From Serratia liquefaciens ATCC 27592 (GTDB taxonomy: Bacteria; Pseudomonadota; Gammaproteobacteria; Enterobacterales; Enterobacteriaceae), in NCBI RefSeq assembly GCF_000422085.1, contig NC_021741.1:1364001-1428000 (forward strand): 64,000 nt of DNA, written 5' to 3'. Positions 8,695-17,575 of the stretch are shown here, piece by piece. Both the position numbers and the translations under genes were made by a program. Every line of letters begins with the position of its first letter. Within the stretch, counting starts at the first letter, position 1. Below the pieces are notes generated by a model. That model ran no database searches. It saw nothing but the letters and a program-made list of their open reading frames with translations, and was not told the origin of the DNA.

Positions 8695-8748
8695 ATGAAT
8701 ATGCCGATGCACTCCACTCACAGCCAGTCCTGGTGGCGCCTCCTCTGA
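8695..8748 (+). CDS. Trp-rich attenuation leader peptide of trpS2
   Basis: A 17-codon reading frame, MNMPMHSTHSQSWWRLL then TGA, immediately upstream of a tryptophanyl-tRNA synthetase gene. It has two adjacent Trp codons (8731-8736) three sense codons before the stop. The E. coli trp leader peptide ends in the same pattern (WW, R, two residues, stop). The distal end overlaps RNA segments able to form a pause hairpin. No good Shine-Dalgarno is seen: a G run at 8675-8681 is far from ATG 8695. In-frame ATGs at 8701 and 8707 are alternative starts. Confidence 0.7.
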   Translation: MNMPMHSTHSQSWWRLL

Positions 8749-8804
8749 AGGCGGCACGGGTATTCACACCTCTTTTCAATGCCGCCGGTTCTGGCGGCAT
8801 TTTT
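8737..8804 (+). promoter_or_regulatory. Transcription attenuator of trpS2 (pause, antiterminator and terminator hairpins)
   Basis: Segment 1:2 stem is CGCCT (8737-8741) with AGGCG (8749-8753). Segment 2:3 antiterminator is GGCGGCA (8750-8756) with TGCCGCC (8780-8786). Segment 3:4 terminator is AATGCCGCC (8778-8786), loop GGTTCT, GGCGGCATT (8793-8801), then T residues to 8804. Segments 2 and 4 carry the same GGCGGCA sequence and so compete for segment 3. A ribosome stalled at the Trp codons would cover segment 1 and free segment 2 to form the antiterminator. Confidence 0.75.
8778..8804 (+). terminator. Intrinsic terminator within the trpS2 leader
   Basis: Nine-bp perfect stem, six-base loop GGTTCT, and a run of T residues, placed 44 bp before the trpS2 start codon. 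It is the termination arm of the proposed attenuator. Confidence 0.85.
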
Positions 8805-8814
8805 ATTGCGTTGA

Positions 8815-9855
<1,041 letters not shown>

Positions 9856-9898
9856 ACGCACGCCCTCAACCGTGGGAGAGGGCGGCGGAGTGAAATCC

Positions 9899-11257
9899 TT
9901 AGGCGGCGCTGTCAACGATCGGGTGTTTAACCACGAAGATATACGACAGTGCACCTATCAGGGTGAAGCAGGAACAGAGGATGAGCGCCAGGTTGAAAGA
10001 GTGGGTGGTATCGAGGATCCAGCCGGTGACCACCGGCGCGAACGAGGCGAAGATAAAGCTGGCGAAGTTTTGAATGCTGCCGACGGAGGCCGTCATGCGC
10101 GAGGTTACCGCCACGTGGATCAGGCCCCAGCAGGAGGTGCCGGCAAAGTGGATACAAAACAGCGCCATGCCGATCAACAACACCGCGCTGTAGGTGGTGG
10201 TAGCCTGGGCAACCACCGCGGTAAAGGAAGCGGACAGCAGCATGCCGGCCACAATGCAAATTTTGCGGCTTTTCAGCGGTGCCATTCCGCGCCGAACTAA
10301 AAAGTCGGTGACGAAACCGTTCGACAACATACCGGCGGCGCCAAACAGGAAGGGGATGGCACTCATTAGCCCGGTGCTTTTCAGATCCAGATGGTAAGTG
10401 GTTTGCAGGTAACCCGGCAGCCAGGCCAGATACAGCCAGGCGGTGTAGTTGATGCCGCTAAAGCCGATCATCATGCCCCACATGGTACGGTTCCTGAATA
10501 GCCCACGCCACTCGCGAAAGTTCATCGGTTCAGGCCGCGCGCTGACGCTACCGGCGTTCAGATAGGCCTGTTCCTGAGCACTCAGGCTGACGTCCTGCCG
10601 GTTGCGATACAGCATGTACCAGCCGATCGACAGGGCGATCCCCAACACGCCGATGGTGATGAACATACCGCGCCAGCCGAAGGCCAGCATCATGGCCGTG
10701 AGGATCGGCGGGCTGATCGCCAGCCCGATGGTCGAAGCGGCATTGAAAATGCCCATGGGCATGCCGCGATCTTTAATGTTGAACCAGTCATTGATCACCT
10801 TTACGCCGCAGGGATTCATTGGCGCTTCGCCGATCCCCAGCCCGATACGTACCCAGATAAACTGGGTGAAGTTATGGATCATGCCGGACAGCGTTTGAAA
10901 CAGCGACCAGACAAACATCCCGATCCCCAGCATCAGACGTGGGCCTTTTCGATCCAACAGCGGCCCGCAGGGCAGTTGGGCGATGCCGTAGGCCAATGAA
11001 AAAGCCGACAGCAGCAAGCCGATTTCGGTACCGCTCAGCCCCATTTCTTCCCGAATGGTGGAGTTCGCCACTGAGAGCGAGCTGCGATCGAGAAAATTGA
11101 TTATTGCCGCCAGAAATAGCAACAACATGGCCGTAGTTTGGATTTTTTTAATTTTTGCCGAGCGGACTAACATGCCCTCCGGCGGCATAGGAATTATGTT
11201 ATCGGAATAGGGATCCGTTTGTGGTTTTCCGCTATCGACGGTATGGGTTCTTTCCAT
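9899..11257 (-). CDS. lgoT: MFS transporter, L-galactonate transporter-like
   Basis: 452-residue, about 12-segment major facilitator of the anion:cation symporter family. Motif A-like PLLDRKGPR follows TM2 and the FLDRSSLSVANSTI segment is typical of hexonate and phthalate-type symporters. Its neighbours are a GntR-type regulator and a zinc dehydrogenase that closely resemble E. coli LgoR and LgoD, so L-galactonate:proton symport is the best prediction. It is transcribed leftward, 218 bp below lgoR. An AT-rich inverted repeat (AATAATA-TT-TATTATT, 11285-11300) lies before the start. Confidence 0.8.
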   Translation of the reverse strand: MERTHTVDSGKPQTDPYSDNIIPMPPEGMLVRSAKIKKIQTTAMLLLFLAAIINFLDRSSLSVANSTIREEMGLSGTEIGLLLSAFSLAYGIAQLPCGPLLDRKGPRLMLGIGMFVWSLFQTLSGMIHNFTQFIWVRIGLGIGEAPMNPCGVKVINDWFNIKDRGMPMGIFNAASTIGLAISPPILTAMMLAFGWRGMFITIGVLGIALSIGWYMLYRNRQDVSLSAQEQAYLNAGSVSARPEPMNFREWRGLFRNRTMWGMMIGFSGINYTAWLYLAWLPGYLQTTYHLDLKSTGLMSAIPFLFGAAGMLSNGFVTDFLVRRGMAPLKSRKICIVAGMLLSASFTAVVAQATTTYSAVLLIGMALFCIHFAGTSCWGLIHVAVTSRMTASVGSIQNFASFIFASFAPVVTGWILDTTHSFNLALILCSCFTLIGALSYIFVVKHPIVDSAA

Positions 11258-11475
11258 CTTTCTTTGCCTCCAGAATTTCGCATTAATAATATTTATTATT
11301 CCGGGTATTCCCCTGGGAAGTGCATTAGCAGGTGGTCGGCAGTAAGCCTAGTGGGCGAAATGGGGTTGGCGGTGTGTTTTGTCGCGGTTCCGTGCAGCAG
11401 TCAATATTTTGCTGCTTTTTATCGGTTTTAAATGCTGTGGGGGTGTTTTTTATCAATAAAGAGCGCCACCCCGAA

Positions 11476-12381
11476 TCAGGCGATGCTCTGATTGATCGAG
11501 CGGATCATGGACTGCTTGGCGGTGTCCAGATGGCGGTGCAGGCCGTTGATGGCTTCCTGATCGTTACGGCAGATCAACGCGCTGAGAATAGTCATGTGTT
11601 CTTCAATGGCGACGATATTGCGCTGTTTAAGATCGGTTTCACCCCACTGGTAGTGGAAATGGAAAATCACGGAAATGATCTCCAGCGACTGGTTGAAGAA
11701 CGGGTTGTTGGCGGCGGAGAGGATCAGCCCGTGGAAATCGCGATCCAATTGGGAAAACAGGCGATAGTTGTCGCTGATGTTTTCCCGCAGTTGGCGGTGA
11801 CGGCTCAGCAGCTCTTTGGCCTGCAGCCAGCGCTCGTCGTGCATCGGCAGATTGATAAAGTGGGAAAGGGCGTGCGTTTCCAGCATCTGGCGCAATTCAA
11901 ACAGCTGTTCGGCGTAGCGTTGATCAAATTTCTTCATGCTCCACTGACCGCGCCGGACGCTGTCGATCAGGTTGTAACGGCTGAAGTGCAGCAGAAACTC
12001 CCGCACCACCACCGGGCTCACGTTGACCGCACGCGACAGCTGCAGTTCGCTGAAGGTATCGCCGGCGCGCAGCTGCTTTTGGTTGATCATTTGGTAGAAC
12101 GCCTTTTCAAACTTTTTCCCCTGTTCATCAAGAGAAAGGCTCTGGCAGTCGAAGCCATCTTGCGGCAGTGCCCGGCGTAAAATAACGTAGTCATCGCCGA
12201 CTTTTTCCAGCACGCCACACTGGGACAAGTGCGCCAGCGTATGGCGCACGGTGGTGCGGCTGATGTTGTACATTTCGGCCAGGGCGGCCTGAGACGGCAG
12301 CGGCGAGCGCAGGTGACCGTTATTGATGCTGTCGATCATCTGGTTTACTACGTTTTGCCGCAGGTTTTGGGTTCTGCTCAT
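11476..12381 (-). CDS. lgoR: GntR-family regulator of the lgo genes, with two winged-HTH units
   Basis: 301 residues. A first GntR-type winged HTH spans about 10-70 (LPSQAALAEMYNISRTTVR). A second GntR-like unit spans about 91-152 (GDTFSELQLSRAVNVSPVVV). An all-helical FCD-like ligand-binding domain follows (FELRQMLETHALSHF, DRDFHGLILSAANN). ATG 12381 is preferred over 12408 because TGAGG precedes it. Located between lgoT and the divergent lgoD, it probably represses both in the absence of L-galactonate or a derivative. A near-perfect 20-bp palindrome lies 31 bp upstream. Confidence 0.8.
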   Translation of the reverse strand: MSRTQNLRQNVVNQMIDSINNGHLRSPLPSQAALAEMYNISRTTVRHTLAHLSQCGVLEKVGDDYVILRRALPQDGFDCQSLSLDEQGKKFEKAFYQMINQKQLRAGDTFSELQLSRAVNVSPVVVREFLLHFSRYNLIDSVRRGQWSMKKFDQRYAEQLFELRQMLETHALSHFINLPMHDERWLQAKELLSRHRQLRENISDNYRLFSQLDRDFHGLILSAANNPFFNQSLEIISVIFHFHYQWGETDLKQRNIVAIEEHMTILSALICRNDQEAINGLHRHLDTAKQSMIRSINQSIA

Positions 12382-12411
12382 GCTGTGCCTCAGGTGTTTT
12401 TTATGCATTTA

Positions 12412-12431
12412 AAACCAATTTAAATCGGTTT
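12412..12431. promoter_or_regulatory. Candidate LgoR operator
   Basis: AAACC-A-ATTTAAAT-C-GGTTT, a 20-bp inverted repeat with a single mismatched pair, between lgoR (start 12381) and lgoD (start 12523). An 8-bp half of it, ATCGGTTT, recurs at 11421-11428 upstream of lgoT. Confidence 0.5.
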
Positions 12432-12522
12432 ATTTAGCGATACCTCACAGATTTGTCTGAACATATCGGCGGCGCTCCGGTTTTTATTTAATAACCTCCT
12501 CATCATTAGTGGAGGAAAAACG

Positions 12523-13548
12523 ATGACAACAATGAAAACCTTAGTGTGTGAGCAGCCGACAAAATTAGTTTATCAACGGCGTCCGGTGCCTTTTCCTGCC
12601 GCGCAGGAAGTGGTGATAAAAATAATCACCGTCGGCATTTGCGGCACGGATATTCATGCCTGGTCCGGTCATCAGCCTTTCTTCAGTTATCCACGCGTAT
12701 TGGGTCATGAAATATGCGGTGAAATTTTCAGCGTCGGCAATAACACCACTGACTGGCAGGTGGGCCAGCGGGTGGCGGTAATGCCGTATATTTCTTGCCA
12801 CCGCTGTGGCGCCTGCCAAAGTGGCAAAACCAACTGCTGCGAGAATATTTCGGTGATTGGTGTTCATCAGGATGGCGGTTTTTGCGAATACCTCAGCGTG
12901 CCGATCGGCAACCTGCTGGCGGTGGACGATGTGGCTCCTGAAGCGGCGGCGCTGATTGAGCCCTTTGCCATCAGCGCTCATGCGGTGCGTCGTGCCGGAA
13001 TTGCGGCGGACGATCAGCTGCTGGTGGTGGGTGCCGGGCCTATCGGGCTGGGCGTCGCGGCGATCGCCAAAGCCGATGGCGCGCAGGTGGTGGTGGCGGA
13101 TACCAGCGCCGAGCGTCGGCGGCACGTCGAGCAGGTGTTGCAGTTACCAACGCTTGATCCGCAGGATGAACGCTTTGATGCGGCGCTGCGCGGCCAGTTC
13201 GACGGCAAATTGGCCGCCAAGGTGATTGACGCCACCGGCAACCCGCAGGCGATGAACCACGCCGTCGATCTGATTCGTCACGGCGGCAGCATCGTGTTTG
13301 TCGGCTTGTTTAAGGGCGACCTGCAGTTCTCCGATCCGGAGTTCCATAAAAAGGAAACTACCCTGATGGGCAGCCGCAACGCGACCAGCGAAGACTTTGC
13401 CAAGGTGGGGCGGCTGATGGCGGCAGGGAAAATCACCGCTCAGATGATGCTTTCACACCATTTTGATTTCGATACCCTGGCGGAGCATTACGAAGCGCAG
13501 GTGATCAACAACAAGCAGTTAATTAAGGGTGTCATTCACTTTCAATAA
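12523..13548 (+). CDS. lgoD: L-galactonate 5-dehydrogenase-like zinc alcohol dehydrogenase
   Basis: 341-residue zinc-dependent medium-chain dehydrogenase. Catalytic zinc ligands C40 (GICGTD) and H62-E63 (GHEICG), and structural zinc cysteines C90, C93, C96 and C103/C104, are present. The Rossmann motif is VVGAGPIGLG. Long stretches (SVGICGTDIHAW-like, FSYPRVLGHEICGE, SVIGVHQDGGF, EFHKKETTLMGSRNAT) match E. coli LgoD (YjjN), which oxidises L-galactonate to D-tagaturonate. GGAGG precedes the start. Divergent from lgoR. A 10-bp hairpin without T tract (13556-13584) follows. Confidence 0.87.
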   Translation: MTTMKTLVCEQPTKLVYQRRPVPFPAAQEVVIKIITVGICGTDIHAWSGHQPFFSYPRVLGHEICGEIFSVGNNTTDWQVGQRVAVMPYISCHRCGACQSGKTNCCENISVIGVHQDGGFCEYLSVPIGNLLAVDDVAPEAAALIEPFAISAHAVRRAGIAADDQLLVVGAGPIGLGVAAIAKADGAQVVVADTSAERRRHVEQVLQLPTLDPQDERFDAALRGQFDGKLAAKVIDATGNPQAMNHAVDLIRHGGSIVFVGLFKGDLQFSDPEFHKKETTLMGSRNATSEDFAKVGRLMAAGKITAQMMLSHHFDFDTLAEHYEAQVINNKQLIKGVIHFQ

Positions 13549-13604
13549 GCCCCTGCGGGAAATGATGGCACGCGTCATTTCCCGGCCACAAAAGCATCAT
13601 CCCG

Positions 13605-13640
13605 TTGTCATAAACTTATCCGTTAATAGGTGCCCATAAT
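13605..13640 (+). promoter_or_regulatory. PhoB-box-like element and -10 of the phosphonate-type transporter operon
   Basis: TTGTCAT-AAAC-TTATCCG (13605-13622). The first half matches the Pho-box half CTGTCAT at 6/7, the second half is degenerate. CATAAT (13635-13640) follows at about the distance expected for a PhoB-activated promoter. Suggestive of phosphate-starvation control. Confidence 0.45.
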
Positions 13641-13668
13641 GATTAGTCACTGAAACCAGAGAAATCAT

Positions 13669-14502
13669 ATGGCTCAGGCACTGTTAAAACTGGCACCAAC
13701 CGATTTTCCAGGGCAGCAACCGGTTCAACTACAAAAAGTGTTATCGGTTAAAGGTTTGGGAAAAGCGTATAAATCTCAGCATCGCGTGCTGGATGACATC
13801 AACTTCGATCTGCACGTCGGTGAATTCGTGGCGGTGATCGGGCGTTCCGGCGCCGGCAAATCCACCTTGCTGCATACCCTGAACGGCACCATTCCTTCGA
13901 GCTGTGGCGAGATGCTGCACTTTGAGGATGACGGCGTAGCTCAGGATATCGCGCAGCTTTCCCCTCGTCAGATGCGGCAATGGCGTGCCCGCTGCGGCAT
14001 GATCTTCCAGGACTTCTGCCTGGTGCCACGGCTGGACGTGATGACCAACGTGCTGTTGGGGCGACTGAGCCACACCTCGACCCTGAAATCCTTCTTCAAA
14101 CTGTTTGACGATACCGACCGCGCCCGTGCTATCGAGCTGTTGCAATGGCTCAATATGCTGCCGCATGCCCTGCAGCGCGCCGAAAACCTGTCAGGCGGTC
14201 AAATGCAGCGAGTGGCGATCTGCCGCGCGCTGATGCAAAACCCCAAAATCCTGCTGGCCGATGAGCCGGTGGCGTCGCTCGATCCGAAAAATACCCGTCG
14301 CATTATGGATGCGCTGCAAAAAGTCAGCGAAAACGACATCGCAGTGATGGTGAACCTGCACTCGGTCGAGTTGGTAAAAGAGTATTGCACCCGGGTGATC
14401 GGCATTGCACAGGGCAAGATCGTGTTTGACGGCCACCCTTCGCAATTGAACGAACGGATACTGCACCAGCTGTACGGCGAGGAAGCCAATCAGATCCATT
14501 AA
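13669..14502 (+). CDS. phnC: Phosphonate-type ABC transporter ATPase (PhnC-like)
   Basis: 277 residues. Walker A GRSGAGKS (58-65), signature [15 protein letters not shown], and Walker [15 protein letters not shown] identify an ABC ATPase of the PhnC type. It would energise the import by the two permeases encoded downstream. First gene of a four-gene operon (ATPase, binding protein, two permeases). No C-P lyase (phnG-P) or phosphonatase genes are in the window, so the ligand could be a phosphonate, phosphite or another small anion. Confidence 0.87.
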   Translation: MAQALLKLAPTDFPGQQPVQLQKVLSVKGLGKAYKSQHRVLDDINFDLHVGEFVAVIGRSGAGKSTLLHTLNGTIPSSCGEMLHFEDDGVAQDIAQLSPRQMRQWRARCGMIFQDFCLVPRLDVMTNVLLGRLSHTSTLKSFFKLFDDTDRARAIELLQWLNMLPHALQRAENLSGGQMQRVAICRALMQNPKILLADEPVASLDPKNTRRIMDALQKVSENDIAVMVNLHSVELVKEYCTRVIGIAQGKIVFDGHPSQLNERILHQLYGEEANQIH

Positions 14503-14553
14503 CCACCAGAACCTTTATCTTCACTTTTACCTTTACACACACAAGGCATTGTA

Positions 14554-15486
14554 ATGAAAAAAGTATTGAGTCTGACCACAGTGATGGCCGGCGCGATGAT
14601 GGTATTTAATGCTGCCGCAGCGGATGCACCTAAAGAACTGAATCTGGGCATTCTTGGCGGACAGAACGCCACCCAGCAAATCGGCGACAACCAGTGCGTG
14701 AAGCAGTTCCTGGACAAGGAACTGAACGTGGACACCAAGCTGCGCAACTCGTCTGACTATTCTGGCGTGATCCAGGGTCTGCTGGGCGGCAAAATCGATC
14801 TGGTGCTGAGCATGTCACCGTCGTCGTTTGCCTCGGTCTATATCAAGGATCCGAAAGCGGTTGATATCGTCGGCATCGCGATAGATGACGTTGACCAATC
14901 TCGCGGTTACCACTCCGTGGTAGTGGTTAAAGCCGGGAGCCCGTATAAAAAGCTGGAAGATCTGAAGGGCAAGGCCATCGGCTTCGCCGATCCGGATTCC
15001 ACTTCCGGTTTCCTGATCCCGAACCAGGAGTTCAAGAAACTGTTCGGCGGCACGGTAGACAATAAATATAACAACGCCTTCTCTAGCGTCACCTTCTCCG
15101 GCGGCCATGAGCAGGACATCCTTGGCGTGCTGAACGGCCAGTTCGAAGGCGCGGTGACCTGGGCGTCGATGATCGGCGACTACAACACCGGCTATACCAG
15201 CGGCGCGTTCAACCGCATGATCCGTATGGACCATCCCGATTTGATGAAACAGCTGCGCATTATCTGGCAGTCGCCGCTGATCCCGAATGGCCCAATCCTG
15301 GTGAGCAACTCGCTACCGGCTGATTTCAAAGCCAAGGTCGTGACGGCCATCAAGAAGCTGGATAAGGACGATCACCAGTGCTTCATCAAGGCCATGGGCG
15401 GTAAACAGCACATCGGTGACACCACTCTGGCGGAATACCAGAACATCATCGACATGAAACGTGAGCTGACCAAAGGCGACCGTTAA
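14554..15486 (+). CDS. phnD: Phosphonate-type ABC transporter periplasmic binding protein (PhnD-like)
   Basis: 310 residues with an N-terminal signal peptide (KKVLSLTTVMAGAMMVFNAAAA, about 1-23). The PhnD-family substrate-binding fold follows. Diagnostic segments are LLGGKIDLVLSMSPSSFA, DLKGKAIGFADPDSTSGFLIP, FSGGHEQDILGVLNGQFEGAV and IIWQSPLIPNGPI. It would capture phosphonate or a related oxyanion in the periplasm. A strong hairpin separates it from the permease genes, consistent with higher expression of the binding protein. Confidence 0.88.
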   Translation: MKKVLSLTTVMAGAMMVFNAAAADAPKELNLGILGGQNATQQIGDNQCVKQFLDKELNVDTKLRNSSDYSGVIQGLLGGKIDLVLSMSPSSFASVYIKDPKAVDIVGIAIDDVDQSRGYHSVVVVKAGSPYKKLEDLKGKAIGFADPDSTSGFLIPNQEFKKLFGGTVDNKYNNAFSSVTFSGGHEQDILGVLNGQFEGAVTWASMIGDYNTGYTSGAFNRMIRMDHPDLMKQLRIIWQSPLIPNGPILVSNSLPADFKAKVVTAIKKLDKDDHQCFIKAMGGKQHIGDTTLAEYQNIIDMKRELTKGDR

Positions 15487-15492
15487 TGCTGA

Positions 15493-15517
15493 CGGGGCTC
15501 GGCCTAGTCGAGCCCCG
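15493..15517 (+). other. Intercistronic hairpin after phnD
   Basis: Perfect 9-bp stem CGGGGCTCG / CGAGCCCCG with a 7-base loop, 7 bp beyond the phnD stop and not followed by a T run. Likely an RNA-stabilising or processing element giving excess binding protein over permeases, rather than a full terminator. Confidence 0.6.
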
Positions 15518-15544
15518 CTGAATTCCTCACGTCGGAAACCTATT

Positions 15545-16408
15545 TTGAATACAGATTTTGCGCACTACTACCAACAGATCCGCAGCAAACAAAAGCGCGA
15601 GACGCTGTTTTGGTCGCTCGGTCTGGTGGCGCTCTACCTGGGCGCCGGCAGCATCGCCGAGTTCAACCTGCACACCGTGTGGGTCTCCATTCCTCACTTC
15701 TTTGATTATCTGGCGGAAACCATCCCCACCCTGCATTGGAATCTGCTGTTCGCCGATGGCCGCACCGAAGGCTCTTTGGCCTACTGGGGCTATCGGTTGA
15801 ATATCCAACTGCCGCTGATTTGGGAAACGCTGCAGCTGGCGCTGGCGGCCACCATTCTTTCGGTACTGGTGGCGGGGGCGCTGGCATTCCTGGCGGCCAA
15901 TAATACCCACAGCCCGGCGTCGTTGCGGCTGGCAATCCGAACGCTGGTGGCGTTTTTGCGCACCATGCCGGAGCTGGCCTGGGCGGTCATGTTCGTGATG
16001 GCGTTTGGCATCGGTGCCATTCCGGGCTTTTTAGCCCTGGCGCTGCACACCATCGGCAGCCTGACCAAACTGTTTTATGAATCGATCGAAACCGCGTCCA
16101 ACAAGCCGGTACGTGGGCTGGCGGCCTGTGGCGCGACGCCGCTGCAGCGCATGCGGTTTGGCCTTTGGCCGCAGGTAAAACCGGTCTTCTTGTCGTACAG
16201 CTTTATGCGCCTGGAAATCAACTTCCGTCAGTCGACCATTTTGGGGCTGGTGGGGGCGGGCGGCATCGGCCAAGAGCTGATGACCAATATCAAACTCGAT
16301 CGCTATGACCAGGTCAGCATGACGCTGCTGCTGATTATTCTGGTGGTTTCGCTGCTGGACTATGCCTCAGGCGAACTGCGTAAACGGGTCGTGGAGGGGA
16401 AAAAATGA
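15545..16408 (+). CDS. phnE: Phosphonate-type ABC transporter permease (PhnE-like, first copy)
   Basis: 287-residue inner-membrane permease with about six membrane segments. The start codon is TTG at 15545, the only start giving a frame that begins right after the hairpin. The cytoplasmic coupling loop is seen in the segment ending VGAGGIGQELM. It overlaps the next permease by four bases (ATGA), implying translational coupling. Two PhnE-like permeases suggest a heterodimeric channel. Confidence 0.85.
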   Translation: MNTDFAHYYQQIRSKQKRETLFWSLGLVALYLGAGSIAEFNLHTVWVSIPHFFDYLAETIPTLHWNLLFADGRTEGSLAYWGYRLNIQLPLIWETLQLALAATILSVLVAGALAFLAANNTHSPASLRLAIRTLVAFLRTMPELAWAVMFVMAFGIGAIPGFLALALHTIGSLTKLFYESIETASNKPVRGLAACGATPLQRMRFGLWPQVKPVFLSYSFMRLEINFRQSTILGLVGAGGIGQELMTNIKLDRYDQVSMTLLLIILVVSLLDYASGELRKRVVEGKK

Positions 16409-17304
16409 TCACAGCACCAACGCTCACGGCGGAAGGAATGCAGGCGCTCAAGCAGCAGCATCCGGAAATATTCTCGCAGCAGCGTCGCTACCTGCGCACC
16501 GTCGGCATTATCGCGGTAGCGATCGCGCTGTATTACCTGTTCTTCTTCCAGTTTTTCGGCATCTCCTGGCCGCAGTTCGTTAACGGATGCCATCAGCTTG
16601 GCCGCTATTTTATGCGCATGTTCGTCTGGCATGATTTCGTCAACTGGCCGTTCATGTACTATTTCCAGCAGATTTTCATCACCATCGGCATCGTGTTCGC
16701 CGGGACCATTACCGCTTCGCTGATCGCCTTACCGCTGTCGTTCTTCGCAGCGCGCAACGTGATGTCAACGCCGCTGTTGCGACCCATATCGGTGGTGGTG
16801 CGACGGTTTTTAGATATTTTTCGTGGCATCGATATGGCGATCTGGGGGCTTATTTTTGTCCGCGCGGTTGGTATGGGGCCGCTGGCCGGGGTGCTGGCGA
16901 TCGTGATGCAGGACGTTGGTCTGCTCGGAAAACTGTATGCGGAAGGGCATGAAGCGGTCGATAAATCCCCGAGTCGTGGTCTGACGGCGGTGGGGGCCAA
17001 CGGCCTGCAAAAGCACCGTTACGGTATCTTCACCCAGTCGTTCCCGACCTTTCTGGCGTTAAGCCTTTACCAGATTGAATCCAATACCCGCTCGGCGGCA
17101 GTGTTGGGCTTTGTGGGGGCCGGCGGCATAGGGTTGGTGTATGCGGAAAACATGCGGCTGTGGAATTGGGACGTCGTGATGTTTATCACGCTGATCCTGG
17201 TGGTGGTGGTGATGATTATGGATAAGGTGTCGTCGATCCTGCGTAATAAATACATCATCGGCGAAGACATTCCGTTGTACCAGCAGAAAAGCCAAATCGA
17301 TTAA
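16405..17304 (+). CDS. phnE: Phosphonate-type ABC transporter permease (PhnE-like, second copy)
   Basis: 299-residue permease with a cytosolic N-terminal extension of about 30 residues and roughly six membrane segments. It carries the coupling-loop signature AVLGFVGAGGIGLVY. It starts inside the stop codon of the first permease and ends the operon. A clear terminator follows at 17409. Confidence 0.87.
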   Translation: MITAPTLTAEGMQALKQQHPEIFSQQRRYLRTVGIIAVAIALYYLFFFQFFGISWPQFVNGCHQLGRYFMRMFVWHDFVNWPFMYYFQQIFITIGIVFAGTITASLIALPLSFFAARNVMSTPLLRPISVVVRRFLDIFRGIDMAIWGLIFVRAVGMGPLAGVLAIVMQDVGLLGKLYAEGHEAVDKSPSRGLTAVGANGLQKHRYGIFTQSFPTFLALSLYQIESNTRSAAVLGFVGAGGIGLVYAENMRLWNWDVVMFITLILVVVVMIMDKVSSILRNKYIIGEDIPLYQQKSQID

Positions 17305-17408
17305 GCCCCGACACTATTTCACTGGCGGTTGGACATATTTGGCTTCTGATACTGCGTTATCCACTTACAAGATTAATGCAGCGTATAGATAGCCAGGTAG
17401 TTATGATT

Positions 17409-17440
17409 AAGGCGCAATGTCACCGTTGCGCCTTTTTATT
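17409..17440 (+). terminator. Terminator of the phosphonate-type transporter operon
   Basis: AAGGCGCAA, 8-base loop, TTGCGCCTT followed by TTTATTTT, about 100 bp beyond the last permease stop. Confidence 0.85.
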
Positions 17441-17575
17441 TTATGGGATTTATCCCCCTCGCTGTTCTATGTGTTGTGTGGTACTTCAGTAATCGCTATC
17501 GATTAGTGCATAAGTGCATTCTTAATTATTTTATCCAGGTCTGTTAGAGGACAAAATAACCTTGAGGAATGCAGG

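Noticed and set aside
11332..12180. 282-codon plus-strand frame over the lgoR gene
   Set aside because: Antisense to a clear GntR regulator; no domain recognisable.
13556..13584. Hairpin after lgoD considered as terminator
   Set aside because: Perfect 10-bp stem but no T run follows; listed only as a structure in the lgoD entry.
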